Shown: positions 26,728 to 35,184, counted from the first letter of the stretch. The stretch: 64,000 bases of DNA from CBDBJR01 sp965206445 (GCA_965206445.1 CBDBJR010000002.1:2294001-2358000), one strand, 5' to 3'. Notes: a model not told the origin generated them from the letters alone. Program-made: numbers and translations.

Positions 26728-27185
26728 TTCGGTTTCTTGCCTAGACCATCGATAAACTGACTGATCAGCGTTTCCAGTTGCAGCGCAGACTGCGTGAAAT
26801 CCAGCTCATCGCCCTCGCTCAGAAACAACTCCTCGGCGCCGGGTTCCAGGCCGATGAACTGCGCGCCGAGCAAGCCGCTCGTCAGTATCGACGCCCCGGT
26901 GTCGATTGGCAGATTGTCGTATTCGCTTTGAATATCCAGCGTCACCACCGCCGAATAATCTTCCTTATCGATCCGAATCCGACTCACCCGGCCCACCCGA
27001 ACCCCGCCAATCATCACCGGCGCCTTTTCATTCAGCCCGCCAATGTTGCCAAAACGCGCCTGCACGTGAAACATATCGCCGCCGCCGAAGCCGGCTCCGC
27101 TGACTTGCAGCGCCAGCATCGCCAGTGCGCCGAGGCCCAGAAAAACAAACACGCCGACCAGAACTTCAAGGTTTTTTCCGCTCAT
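26724..27185 (-). CDS. mlaD: MCE-domain lipid transport protein MlaD
   Basis: The 153-aa protein has one N-terminal membrane helix (VLVGVFVFLGLGALAMLALQV) and one MCE domain (FGNIGGLNEKAPVMIGGVRVGRV and LDIQSEYDNLPIDTGASILTSGLLGAQFIGL). MlaD forms a hexameric ring on the MlaE permease. The start overlaps the mlaE stop (ATGA). Confidence 0.95.
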   Translation of the reverse strand: MSGKNLEVLVGVFVFLGLGALAMLALQVSGAGFGGGDMFHVQARFGNIGGLNEKAPVMIGGVRVGRVSRIRIDKEDYSAVVTLDIQSEYDNLPIDTGASILTSGLLGAQFIGLEPGAEELFLSEGDELDFTQSALQLETLISQFIDGLGKKPK

Positions 27186-27973
27186 GCTGATATGCCTCCA
27201 AACATTAACGCAGTCAATATGTAATCACCGCCCAGTACGGCCAGAGACGACGTCACCACCGTTCGCGTCGTCGCCCGACTGACCCCCTCGGATGTCGGCA
27301 CCGCATCGTAGCCCTCAAACAGCGCCACCCAGGTGACAACAAAACCGAATACCACACTCTTAATCACCCCGTTCAACACATCATCCACCAGATCGACGCC
27401 GTTTTGCATCGAACTCCAAAACACCCCGGCGTCGAGACCAAACTGCCCGTGCACAATCAGATAGGCGCCGAGGATGCCGATACAACTGAACATCGCCGTC
27501 AGCAGCGGCAGCGCCGCCAGCCCGGCAACAAACCGCGGTGCGATGACCCGATGAATCGGATTCACCGCCATCATCTCCATCGCCGACAACTGCTCGGTCG
27601 CTTTCATCAAACCAACCTCCGCGGTCAATGCCGAACCGGCGCGACCGGCAAACAGCAGCGCCGTCAGCACCGGCCCGAGCTCACGCACCAAAAACAACGC
27701 GGCAAACAGCCCCAGACTGGTTTCCGCACCAAAATCAACGAACTGATAATACCCTTGCAGGCCCAGCACCATGCCGACAAACAGCCCCGAAACCAGGATA
27801 ATCAGCACCGTCAACACCCCGATCGAATACAGCTGCTGCACCACCAGCGACGGCCGCGACAGACACGTCGCCACCCCCCCCGCCAGCACGCGCCACAGAA
27901 ACACCACCGCGGCCCCCAAACGGGCCACAGAGCCGATCGTCCGCTGTCCGCTCCGCCGCAGCAGCAGGGTCAT
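27182..27973 (-). CDS. mlaE: lipid ABC transporter permease MlaE
   Basis: The 263-aa membrane protein has the MlaE family motifs FVGMVLGLQGYYQFVDFGAE, LGPVLTALLFAGRAGSALTAEVGLMKATEQLSAMEMMAVNPI and the C-terminal VALFEGYDAVPTSEGVSRATTRTVV. It forms the inner-membrane core for phospholipid movement. It overlaps mlaF and mlaD by four bases each, so the operon is translationally coupled throughout. Confidence 0.95.
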   Translation of the reverse strand: MTLLLRRSGQRTIGSVARLGAAVVFLWRVLAGGVATCLSRPSLVVQQLYSIGVLTVLIILVSGLFVGMVLGLQGYYQFVDFGAETSLGLFAALFLVRELGPVLTALLFAGRAGSALTAEVGLMKATEQLSAMEMMAVNPIHRVIAPRFVAGLAALPLLTAMFSCIGILGAYLIVHGQFGLDAGVFWSSMQNGVDLVDDVLNGVIKSVVFGFVVTWVALFEGYDAVPTSEGVSRATTRTVVTSSLAVLGGDYILTALMFGGISA

Positions 27974-28800
27974 CGTACGCCGCCGTGCAGGTCCCGGCGG
28001 TAATCATCGGCCGGATAATGATAGCTCACCGGCCCGTCGGGCAGACCGCGGATAAACTGCCGGATATGCGGCTGCTCGCTGTGCCGAATCTCCTCCGACG
28101 TACCCTGCCCGATCAGCTCGCCCTGACCCAGCAAATAGATGTAATCGGCAATCGCACACCCCTCCGCCACATCATGGGTGACGACAACCGACGTCAGCCC
28201 GAGTGCATCGTTCAACTCGCGCACCAGCTTGACGATGATCCCCATGGAAATCGGATCCAGGCCGACAAACGGCTCATCGTACATCACCATATCCGGGTCC
28301 AGCGCAATCGCCCTGGCCAGCGCCACACGCCGCGCCATGCCGCCGGACAGCTCCGCCGGCATCCGGTCGCGGGCGCCGCGCAGCCCGACCATTTCCAGCT
28401 TCATCAGCACCAGAATACGGATCAGCGACTCGGGCAGGTCGGTTTGCTCGCGAAACGGGAAAGCCACGTTTTCATAAACCGACAAATCGGTCAGCAGTGC
28501 GCTGTTTTGGAACAGCATACCCATCTTGCGCCGCATCGCAAACAGCGCCCCACTGTCATGCGCCGGAATACCGTCGCCATCAAACAACAACCGGCCCCGC
28601 TGTGGCCGCAAACGACCGCCGAACAAGCCGAACAAGGTCGATTTGCCGCAGCCGCTCGGCCCCATAATCACCGTCACCTTGCCGCGCGGAATCGTCAGAT
28701 TCAAACCGCGAAAGATCAGGTGATCGCGAAAGCCGAAATGCAACTCCTCCACCGTCACCATCGGACGGTCGCCAATACGGCTGGAATCAACGGGAATCAT
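27970..28800 (-). CDS. mlaF: lipid ABC transporter ATPase MlaF
   Basis: The 276-aa ATPase has Walker A (IMGPSGCGKSTLF), signature ELSGGMARRVALARAIAL, Walker B (DMVMYDEPFVGLDP) and VVVTHDVAEG. The C-terminus (IRGLPDGPVSYHYPADDY) matches the MlaF tail that docks on MlaB and the partner ATPase. The ATG at 28800 gives an N-terminus like E. coli MlaF; the ATG at 28761 is an alternative. It is the first gene of mlaFEDCB-ibaG-grxD. Confidence 0.94.
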   Translation of the reverse strand: MIPVDSSRIGDRPMVTVEELHFGFRDHLIFRGLNLTIPRGKVTVIMGPSGCGKSTLFGLFGGRLRPQRGRLLFDGDGIPAHDSGALFAMRRKMGMLFQNSALLTDLSVYENVAFPFREQTDLPESLIRILVLMKLEMVGLRGARDRMPAELSGGMARRVALARAIALDPDMVMYDEPFVGLDPISMGIIVKLVRELNDALGLTSVVVTHDVAEGCAIADYIYLLGQGELIGQGTSEEIRHSEQPHIRQFIRGLPDGPVSYHYPADDYRRDLHGGVR

Positions 28801-29241
28801 GGATTGTGCTCATGCTGTTTTGATGCGGCAGCATCGGAATTGACCAAACGAACCGGAATCGATTGCGTCTGCTACCGCTCGGCCACCGCCGACGGGCGAT
28901 TGTATCAGAAGTCGGAAAAAAACCACCACCTGTACAAGTCGATAACCTGCCGAACTGCGGGCGGTTGTTGAGCAGCGATTGTACAACGGATTGCAGCCGT
29001 AAGGGGTTGGGTGGTGTAGAACACCGATCAGCTATGCTGCGGGTACGGGCGGCAGCGGTGAACAGCGAGGCTTCACGGCGACCCATAAACGAGGCCCGAG
29101 CGGCGCGGTTGAGCGGCTACGTGACGCCGCACTCGGCGCGGCAAGCTGCATGCAACGCCGGGTACGCGCCTGAATGCCGGAGGAGAAAAACCCCGGTACC
29201 CCGCAGCCGTCCATTTTCCAATCGAGCGTTGTGCAAGCACG
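28801..29241. other. gene-poor gap upstream of mlaFEDCB
   Basis: This 441-bp stretch between mlaF and the nuclease gene holds no convincing coding sequence. Weak frames on both strands lack protein-like composition. It should contain the mlaF promoter near its left end, but no well-spaced -35/-10 pair was recognised. The sequence is GC-rich like the chromosome, in contrast to the adjoining nuclease gene. Confidence 0.4.
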
Positions 29242-30231
29242 TTATATAACAGTCTGTAGATGATGTATGAGCGACGCCTCATTCACAAAGGTCAAATCAT
29301 ACATACTTGTCATGCCTTGTGCCTGTTTCTGGCTCAGACCAAACACACAAATAACAAACCGATTTTTATCAATCTTCAGCTTTTTCCGCAAGGACAGATA
29401 TTTATCAATGTCCTGGCGAAATTCTCCCGATTTACATTCGATGCAAATCGGCACATTTTTCTCCGTCAAACAGAATAAGTCAATCTCATTGGAATTGCCG
29501 TTAGTGAAGGTAATTTCTATACCTCTGGTGCACGCCGGCGCAATTTTTTGTTCGCGAAAAAACCGCAACAACTTCATCAGCGCAAACCATTCCATCCAGC
29601 TGCCGTTAAAAAACCGTTTGATTTGCGGCGCTTTTTGCAGGCTGATATAAACTACTTTATCCTTTTCTTTATGGAAATATTTTGCGACAAATGAATAGTC
29701 ATGCAGTGCTTTGCAAAAGGAGAGGATTTGTTGCGTTTCCCCGGGTTTTTTATCCGCCAATACAATTTTGACCGTGCCGTAGTCTTTACTCTGGATATGT
29801 TTTATCTGCCCAATCACAGAATCAAGCGCACTAAAATTATCCCCCATCAGCAGCGCTATTTCATCAAAGAACCCGGTGGTATCCGCCGCATCCGGATTGA
29901 CATTAATCTGGATCCTGCGCTGTTCAAACCACTGTACAATTGGTTCCAGGTTATTGGTTTGCGTTAAAACTTTTGTGTTGTGTATATCAATTTCTGCAAA
30001 CGTAAGGTCTTCATCCATTTTATCGGTTGAATCCTTTTCTGAGGATAACTGTCGCAGACTTTGTATTTCTTTTTTCAGGGTGATATATTTTTTAATTACC
30101 GCCTTCAGGAAAAGCACCGTATCGTGGATGAGTATAACCTGAGCACATTCTGGGCATTTAACCGCTTTCCCAAGATAATCGTTTCCGACTTCTCGAATGT
30201 GACCACATTTATTGCATCTCAAAATAGCCAT
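29242..30231 (-). CDS. zinc-ribbon/PD-(D/E)XK nuclease, Card1 (DUF1887)-like C-terminal domain
   Basis: From the ATG at 30231 the protein has 329 residues. A treble-Cys zinc ribbon lies at residues 6-29 (CNKC and CPEC), followed by a helical stretch (~40-75) and a central alpha/beta region with no motif I can name. The C-terminal part reads GSWMEW (~208-213), NEIDLF (~248-253) and CIECKSG (~263-269). This is the spacing of Glu, Asp and Glu-x-Lys in PD-(D/E)XK nucleases of the DUF1887/Card1 kind. Card1 normally has a cyclic-oligoadenylate-sensing CARF domain; none is evident here and no CRISPR locus is nearby. The gene is clearly more A/T-rich than its neighbours, suggesting transfer. A role in defence or stress-induced nucleic-acid cleavage is inference. 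Confidence 0.65.
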   Translation of the reverse strand: MAILRCNKCGHIREVGNDYLGKAVKCPECAQVILIHDTVLFLKAVIKKYITLKKEIQSLRQLSSEKDSTDKMDEDLTFAEIDIHNTKVLTQTNNLEPIVQWFEQRRIQINVNPDAADTTGFFDEIALLMGDNFSALDSVIGQIKHIQSKDYGTVKIVLADKKPGETQQILSFCKALHDYSFVAKYFHKEKDKVVYISLQKAPQIKRFFNGSWMEWFALMKLLRFFREQKIAPACTRGIEITFTNGNSNEIDLFCLTEKNVPICIECKSGEFRQDIDKYLSLRKKLKIDKNRFVICVFGLSQKQAQGMTSMYDLTFVNEASLIHHLQTVI

Positions 30232-30333
30232 GACTACCCCCCGCGAATTTGGCCGGCATTGTAGGTTTTCTTTTGCAGGGTGACAAGATATTGCGCACCC
30301 GATCGCTATTCGCAAACAGATTCAACGGGACTT

Positions 30334-30945
30334 TCACTCCCCCCGATCGCTCAGCCAGTGCTGCGGCTTGAGCAGGTTGACCATGATCGCATGCGCCTTC
30401 CGCGTGCCAATATTGGTCACTGCATGACGACGGTCGGCATAAAAGCGCAGTGTCTGACCGGCCTCGACCACCTCGCTCTGCTCACCCGCGTCCACCCGCA
30501 GCCGCCCCTGCAAAACCGAAATATTTTCCACACACCCGGCTGAGTGCGGCGCCGATTCAAGCACCCCGCCCGGCTCGGCGCGCAAATCATACCACTGCAC
30601 CCACTCAATGCATTGCAGCCAACCGGCGGCAACCAGGCGGCACAGCCCGTCTTCGCTCACCAGCGTCGGCACCTCGCGGCAGCCGACTTTTTCGATTATC
30701 GTCGGCCGGGCATCGCATCTGATGACCTCTTCGAGCGGCAGATTCAAACCGCGGCTCAGCCGCCACAGCGTCTGCAAGGTCGGATTGGTGCGGTTTTTTT
30801 CCAGTTGAGAAATAATCGACTTGGCGACCCCGGACTGCTGCGACAATTCCCCCAACGACAGCTTGCCGGCCTTCCTCAGACGCCGGATTCGCTCGCCGAA
30901 CCCGGGCATCGGGCCCACATCCGGGGTTTTTTTTGTGCTTGACAT
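30334..30945 (-). CDS. XRE-family regulator with C-terminal cupin domain, SutR-like
   Basis: The 203-aa protein has an N-terminal Cro/CI helix-turn-helix (IRRLRKAGKLSLGELSQQSGVAKSIISQLEKNRTNPTL, residues ~20-60) and a C-terminal cupin (~110-195) with EWVQWYDLRAEPGG and QGRLRVDAGEQSEVVEAGQTLRFYADRRHAV. Cupin-XRE regulators sense small ligands. E. coli SutR (YdcN) of this architecture has been linked to sulfur utilisation. The gene is divergent from a sulfite-reduction cluster, which fits. Two inverted repeats in the shared upstream region are likely operators. Confidence 0.85.
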   Translation of the reverse strand: MSSTKKTPDVGPMPGFGERIRRLRKAGKLSLGELSQQSGVAKSIISQLEKNRTNPTLQTLWRLSRGLNLPLEEVIRCDARPTIIEKVGCREVPTLVSEDGLCRLVAAGWLQCIEWVQWYDLRAEPGGVLESAPHSAGCVENISVLQGRLRVDAGEQSEVVEAGQTLRFYADRRHAVTNIGTRKAHAIMVNLLKPQHWLSDRGE

Positions 30946-30980
30946 TGGTTTTCTTTGCCCCTAGATTGCACCCATAGCTG

Positions 30981-31025
30981 TTCTATAAAAAGAATGAATT
31001 GTTCTGATTATAGAATTTTTTCTAT
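30981..31025. promoter_or_regulatory. paired inverted repeats, probable operators of the XRE-cupin regulator
   Basis: TTCTATAAAAAGAA (30981-30994) and ATAGAATTTTTTCTAT (31010-31025) are A/T-rich inverted repeats sharing TTCTAT/ATAGAA half-sites. Their centres lie about 30 bp apart, three helical turns. They sit between the divergent starts of the regulator (30945) and the siroheme-synthesis-like gene (31070). That position suits simultaneous autoregulation and control of the sulfite cluster. The assignment is from sequence and position only. Confidence 0.5.
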
Positions 31026-31069
31026 GCAAATGCCATTGTTTAATTGTTTGTACTGACCACATTGCCACC

Positions 31070-32203
31070 ATGAACAAAATCATCCCACAGCCGGCGCGAT
31101 TGACAGAACAAAGCCCACCCATGCGCTATCTGCCGATCAGCCTGGATATCGACCGCAAACGGGTGCTGATTGTCGGTTCCGGGGACGCGGCGCAGCAAAA
31201 AATGCGTCTGATCAGCAAAACCACGGCCCGGATCAGACTGCTGTCCGATGTGCCGGTCGAATCACTCAGTCGCCCGCTGCTCGCGCTGGCACGGCAACGG
31301 CGGGTCCGGATAACCGTCGCCCCGCCGATGGGTTCGCCACGGCTCGAACCCGAGCGGCTGCGCCGCTGGCTCGATGCTTTCACGCTGGTCTATCTCACCG
31401 GCGACAACACCGACCTGAATCACACCCTATACCAGGCGGCGAACCGGTGCCGCGCCCTGGTCAACTGGGTAGACACCCCGGCGCAGTGTGATTTCATCAG
31501 CCCGGCGATTGTCGATCGAAGCCCGGTCACGGTGGCGATTTCCACCGCCGGGCACGCCCCTTTGCTGGGGCGCAAGATCAAAGCGGAGAATGAGCTGCTG
31601 CTGCCGGTGCAACTCGGGCAATTGGCCCTCCGGGCCGGCCGGCTGCGCCCCGCGGTCAAACGCCGCCATCCCGACCGGCAGCGGCGGCGGGCGTTCTGGA
31701 ACCGCTATTTTGCCGCCGCTTTCAAGTCACCCGCCGACCCGCTGGGCACCGACAGCAGCCCGCAAGCCGCCCGCTTGACGCTGGTCAGTGTGGACCCAAA
31801 CGACCCCGAACTGCTGACCATCAAAGCGCTCCGGCGCATCCAGGCGGCGGAGGTGATCGTATTGGCGGCGGATACCGCCGCCGGGTTCGACCGCTACCTG
31901 CGCACCGACGCCGAAAGAATTGTTATGCCGCCGCAGCTATCGCTGCAACAGCGCCTGAGCCGGGTGGTTGAACAGACCTGCCGCGGCGCCGACGTCGTCT
32001 GGCTGAGCACCGAGCATCCGGACTGTTTGCCGCAATACGCGCAACGCATCGCCCAACTATGCGACCGCCCGCCGCATCTGAGTGTGATTCCGGGCATGGC
32101 ATACCCCGCGCGCGCCCATGCCAACCGAGCCGACCACGCCGCACCCGCAGCGCAGGCGCTCGGCACCCGACCGGCACCGCCGAATGCAGCCCACACACGA
32201 TAG
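31070..32203 (+). CDS. precorrin-2 dehydrogenase/sirohydrochlorin ferrochelatase-like protein with degenerate methyltransferase domain
   Basis: The first ~150 residues match Met8/CysG N-terminal domains (LPISLDIDRKRVLIVGSGDAAQQKMRLI, VNWVDTPAQCDFISPAIVDRSPVTVAISTAGHAPLLGRKI), which oxidise precorrin-2 and insert iron to make siroheme. The rest (~235-377) resembles the start of uroporphyrinogen-III methyltransferase (VSVDPNDPELLTIKALRRIQAAEVIVL). The usual VGAGPGDPELLT loop has lost glycines, and the domain stops ~100 residues early. Full CysG is ~460 aa. Methylation is therefore probably done elsewhere. An in-frame ATG at 31121 is an alternative start. The gene begins the sulfite-reduction cluster. 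Confidence 0.8.
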   Translation: MNKIIPQPARLTEQSPPMRYLPISLDIDRKRVLIVGSGDAAQQKMRLISKTTARIRLLSDVPVESLSRPLLALARQRRVRITVAPPMGSPRLEPERLRRWLDAFTLVYLTGDNTDLNHTLYQAANRCRALVNWVDTPAQCDFISPAIVDRSPVTVAISTAGHAPLLGRKIKAENELLLPVQLGQLALRAGRLRPAVKRRHPDRQRRRAFWNRYFAAAFKSPADPLGTDSSPQAARLTLVSVDPNDPELLTIKALRRIQAAEVIVLAADTAAGFDRYLRTDAERIVMPPQLSLQQRLSRVVEQTCRGADVVWLSTEHPDCLPQYAQRIAQLCDRPPHLSVIPGMAYPARAHANRADHAAPAAQALGTRPAPPNAAHTR

Positions 32204-32219
32204 CCCGAGCCGTACCGCC

Positions 32220-32549
32220 ATGTCCGACCAGCCAGCCCGATTCATCCTGTCCGCCAACGACCTGTTGACCGGCAGAGTGGTCTACCTGACCCCGCAAGGC
32301 CGCTGGTCGCCGCGGTTTGAACACGCCCTGATAGTGCCGGCGGCGCGCCCGGAGCAGGTGGCCGACGCCATCGACTGCGACTATGCAACCGAGGGCGTGA
32401 TCGAACCGCTGCCGGTACAGCTCGATCAAGGTGGGGATGGGGCGGCCACCGCAGTGCCGGTCAAAATGCGCGCCCGCATCCGACAGCGCGGGCCCACGAT
32501 TGCGTTTGGTCGGCAGAGCGGTTCAGCTCTGCCTGAAATAAACCAATAA
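32220..32549 (+). CDS. DUF2849 family protein
   Basis: From the ATG at 32220 the protein has 109 residues and reads FILSANDLLTGRVVYLTPQGRWSPRFEHALIV near its N-terminus. This is the DUF2849 core found beside ferredoxin-type sulfite reductase genes in proteobacteria. Its molecular function is unknown. It lies 16 bp after the siroheme gene and upstream of cysI. Its last 27 bp overlap the convergent membrane-protein gene. Confidence 0.7.
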   Translation: MSDQPARFILSANDLLTGRVVYLTPQGRWSPRFEHALIVPAARPEQVADAIDCDYATEGVIEPLPVQLDQGGDGAATAVPVKMRARIRQRGPTIAFGRQSGSALPEINQ

Positions 32550-32816
32550 CGCGACGCAGCCAAGCGCCAGCTCGATAATGGCGAACAGCCAGAAAGAGAT
32601 CGGATTGTCCGCCCTGCTGTGGTGGCTGGAGTGGGTGTACGCCCCCACCAGCGACCAGAACTCGCCGACCAGCATTGCGCGGACGGCATTGCTTTGCCAC
32701 ATCAGCGCCAGCGCCAGTGCAAAGCTCCAGATACCGCTGCCGGAAAGTACGCCGATCACCAGGCCGACGAGAAAAGCCAGCGTCACCGGCAGCGGGGTTT
32801 TGGTATCGGAAGCCAT
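32523..32816 (-). CDS. small inner-membrane protein, 97 aa
   Basis: The protein has three hydrophobic stretches (VTLAFLVGLVIGVLSGSGIW, FALALALMWQSNAVRAMLV, FWLFAIIELALGCVALLVYF) and a His-containing loop (GAYTHSSHHSRADNP). It is encoded on the strand opposite to the surrounding sulfite genes and overlaps the end of DUF2849 by 27 bp. I do not recognise the family. The regular membrane topology makes it a likely real gene. Confidence 0.6.
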   Translation of the reverse strand: MASDTKTPLPVTLAFLVGLVIGVLSGSGIWSFALALALMWQSNAVRAMLVGEFWSLVGAYTHSSHHSRADNPISFWLFAIIELALGCVALLVYFRQS

Positions 32817-32937
32817 CGAACAACACCTGTGGAATCGTTTGCCGCCACGGCACAGCGCGGGCGGCCCCGAAGCCGCACACCGCGTTTAGCCACGCTCGGC
32901 AGTATAGCATCCAAACCAACCCGACAACCCGACCGCC

Positions 32938-34599
32938 ATGTACCGCTACGACGACTTTGATCGACAATTTATCCGCCAGCGCTCGGCGCAATTTCGCAAG
33001 CAGGTCGAACGCCGACTGAACGGCGGCCTCAGCGAGGACGAATTCAAACCGCTGCGCCTGCAAAACGGTCTGTATCTGCAATTGCACGCCTACATGCTGC
33101 GGGTAGCGATCCCGTACGGCATTTTGTCCGCCGACCAGCTGCGCCAATTGGCGATGATTGCCGAGCGATACGACCGCGCCTACGGCCACTTCACCACCCG
33201 GCAGAATATCCAGTTCAACTGGGTCGCGTTGCAGCAGTTGCCGCAGTTGCTGGATGATCTGGCCGCCGCCGACCTGCACTGCATACAAACCAGCGGCAAC
33301 TGCATCCGCAACATCACCGCCGACCCGTTTGCCGGCGTGGCCGCAGACGAATACGCCGACCCGCGGCCGTATTGTGAAGCGCTGCGCCAGTGGTCGTCCG
33401 CGCACCCCGAATTTGCCTATCTACCGCGCAAGTTCAAGTTCGCGGTCATCGGCGCACAACAAGATCGGGCAGCAATCAAACTGCACGACATCGGCCTGCG
33501 GCTGCACCCCGGCGACGACGGTCGCCCCGGCTTCGAGATCTGGGTCGGCGGCGGTCAGGGGCGCACGCCGAAAATCGCGCATAAGCTATTCTCCCGGGTG
33601 CCGGTAGAGCGGCTGCTGGCGACGCTGGAATCCATGCTGCGGGTGTACAACCTCGAAGGACGGCGCGACAACAAATACAAAGCGCGCATCAAAATCCTGG
33701 TCAACGCGATCGGCCCGCAGCAATACCGCGACAAAGTGCTGGCCGACCTGCGGCAGACCGGCGCCGGCGCCCCCGTCATCACCCGGCAGCAGATCGCCGC
33801 CATCGGCGCGCGCTTCACCCTGCCGCCGGCGCAGGGCACTGCCGCCAGCCAGCCCGAGAGTGCCGGCGTGACCGAGTTGCACCCGGCGGACCCGGCCTGG
33901 CTGGCGACCAACGTCTACCCCCACCGGCAGCCGGACCACCGGATCGTCGTGGTCTCACTGAAGCCGCCCGGCGGCATACCGGGGGACGCCACCAGCGAAC
34001 AAATGCGGCGGATTGCCGATCTGGCGGATGAATTCAGCTACGGTGAAGTCCGGGTCACCAAGAACCAGAATCTGGTGCTGCCGCAAGTGCCGCAGACCGG
34101 CCTCGCCGGGCTGTACCCACCGCTGCGGAAAATGGGACTGCACACCGCCAACATCGGCCGCGCCAGCGACATCACCGCCTGCCCCGGACTCGATTATTGC
34201 AGCCTGGCCACCGCGCGCTCGATCCCGCTGGCGCAGCAACTCAGCCGGCGGCTGAGCGGCAGCCGCCGCGAGCACGCGCTCGGCAACCTGAAAATCAACA
34301 TCTCGGGCTGCATCAACGCCTGCGGCCATCATCACGTCGCCGATATCGGCATCCTCGGGCTGGAGAAAAAAAACCGCGAGTTCTATCAAATCTCCCTCGG
34401 CGGGCGGGACGACCAACAGGCGGCAATCGGCAAAATCCTCGGCCCCGGTTTCAGTGCCGAGGAACTGCCCGGCGTAATCGATCAGATCCTGGACCTTTAC
34501 CTGCACAACCGCACCCGGCAGGAGTCATTCAGCGACACGCTGGAGCGGCTCGGCCACGACTACTTCAAGGAGCGCATCTATGCACATCATGCCGCTTGA
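32938..34599 (+). CDS. cysI: nitrite/sulfite reductase hemoprotein, CysI-like (probably ferredoxin-linked)
   Basis: The 553-aa protein has the duplicated sulfite/nitrite reductase fold. Early siroheme-binding segments are FTTRQNIQFNWV and TSGNCIRNITADPFAG. The cluster ligands are TACPGLDYC (C-x5-C) and SGCINACGHHH (C-x3-C), which hold the [4Fe-4S]-siroheme centre. It reduces sulfite to sulfide for cysteine synthesis; a nitrite role is less likely given the neighbours. There is no CysJ flavoprotein gene nearby, so electrons probably come from ferredoxin. Confidence 0.92.
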   Translation: MYRYDDFDRQFIRQRSAQFRKQVERRLNGGLSEDEFKPLRLQNGLYLQLHAYMLRVAIPYGILSADQLRQLAMIAERYDRAYGHFTTRQNIQFNWVALQQLPQLLDDLAAADLHCIQTSGNCIRNITADPFAGVAADEYADPRPYCEALRQWSSAHPEFAYLPRKFKFAVIGAQQDRAAIKLHDIGLRLHPGDDGRPGFEIWVGGGQGRTPKIAHKLFSRVPVERLLATLESMLRVYNLEGRRDNKYKARIKILVNAIGPQQYRDKVLADLRQTGAGAPVITRQQIAAIGARFTLPPAQGTAASQPESAGVTELHPADPAWLATNVYPHRQPDHRIVVVSLKPPGGIPGDATSEQMRRIADLADEFSYGEVRVTKNQNLVLPQVPQTGLAGLYPPLRKMGLHTANIGRASDITACPGLDYCSLATARSIPLAQQLSRRLSGSRREHALGNLKINISGCINACGHHHVADIGILGLEKKNREFYQISLGGRDDQQAAIGKILGPGFSAEELPGVIDQILDLYLHNRTRQESFSDTLERLGHDYFKERIYAHHAA

Positions 34600-35083
34600 C
34601 GACCAGCCCGGTGCGCCGCCGCTGCCGGCGCCGGCAATCGAACTGCTCGACCTCAGGGGCTCCGCGCCGCCGGCCGGCCTCGACCCCGACACGCAGGCGG
34701 TACTGATTGACGGCGGCGTCGATCTGCACTGTCTGGAAAACGGCCTTGGCGCCTTGCAGCTGGTGGTAATCGAATTTGCCTCACCGCTCGACGGGCGCGG
34801 TTTTTCTATCGCCCGACGGTTAAAAAGCCGGGCCGAATTCCGCGGCAGAATCCGCGCCTGCGGCAACGTGATTATCGACCAATACCAATACTTGCAGCGC
34901 AGCGGCTTCGACGAAGTCGCGCTACCCGACCCGGAGCAGCTAAACCGCGCCCAACACTGGCGCGAACAGGCCGGCGCCCTGACACTGGCGTATCAATCCG
35001 CCGCGCACCGGGACCCACTGGCGCAGCATGCCCGGATAACCGTCAAACCGCGATTCGCGGGCAATGTTGGTATCGACCGGTAA
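34580..35083 (+). CDS. DUF934 family protein
   Basis: The 167-aa protein overlaps the end of cysI by 20 bp and has AAGGAG at a good distance from its ATG. The core VIEFASPLDGRGFSIARRLKSRAEFRGRIRACGNVIIDQYQYLQRSGFDEVALPD is the DUF934 signature; such proteins accompany ferredoxin-type CysI in many proteobacteria, possibly as an accessory factor. The last ~15 residues (HARITVKPRFAGNVGIDR) lie next to mobile-element-like DNA, so the C-terminus may have been altered. Confidence 0.85.
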   Translation: MHIMPLDDQPGAPPLPAPAIELLDLRGSAPPAGLDPDTQAVLIDGGVDLHCLENGLGALQLVVIEFASPLDGRGFSIARRLKSRAEFRGRIRACGNVIIDQYQYLQRSGFDEVALPDPEQLNRAQHWREQAGALTLAYQSAAHRDPLAQHARITVKPRFAGNVGIDR

Positions 35084-35184
35084 AGCGGTTTCGATGGTAT
35101 AGGTCCAGCACCTTTGGCAAACCGGTCTACATCAGCCCCAATGAGTGCGAAGCGGCGCTGGTTGAATTGAAAAAAGTTGCTTAA
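35083..35184 (+). pseudogene. possible 3' remnant of a transposase-like gene
   Basis: Directly after the DUF934 stop, a second frame reads WYRSSTFGKPVYISPNECE, then ALVELKKVA and a stop at 35182-35184. It has protein-like composition, and its end sits immediately next to a repeat block, as the tail of an insertion-sequence gene would. No upstream catalytic part is present. The family cannot be named with certainty. Confidence 0.3.

Noticed and set aside
29242..30231. CRISPR-associated Card1/Can2 effector proper
   Set aside because: No CARF motif can be read at the N-terminus and no type III CRISPR genes or arrays are in the window, so only the nuclease-domain resemblance is claimed.
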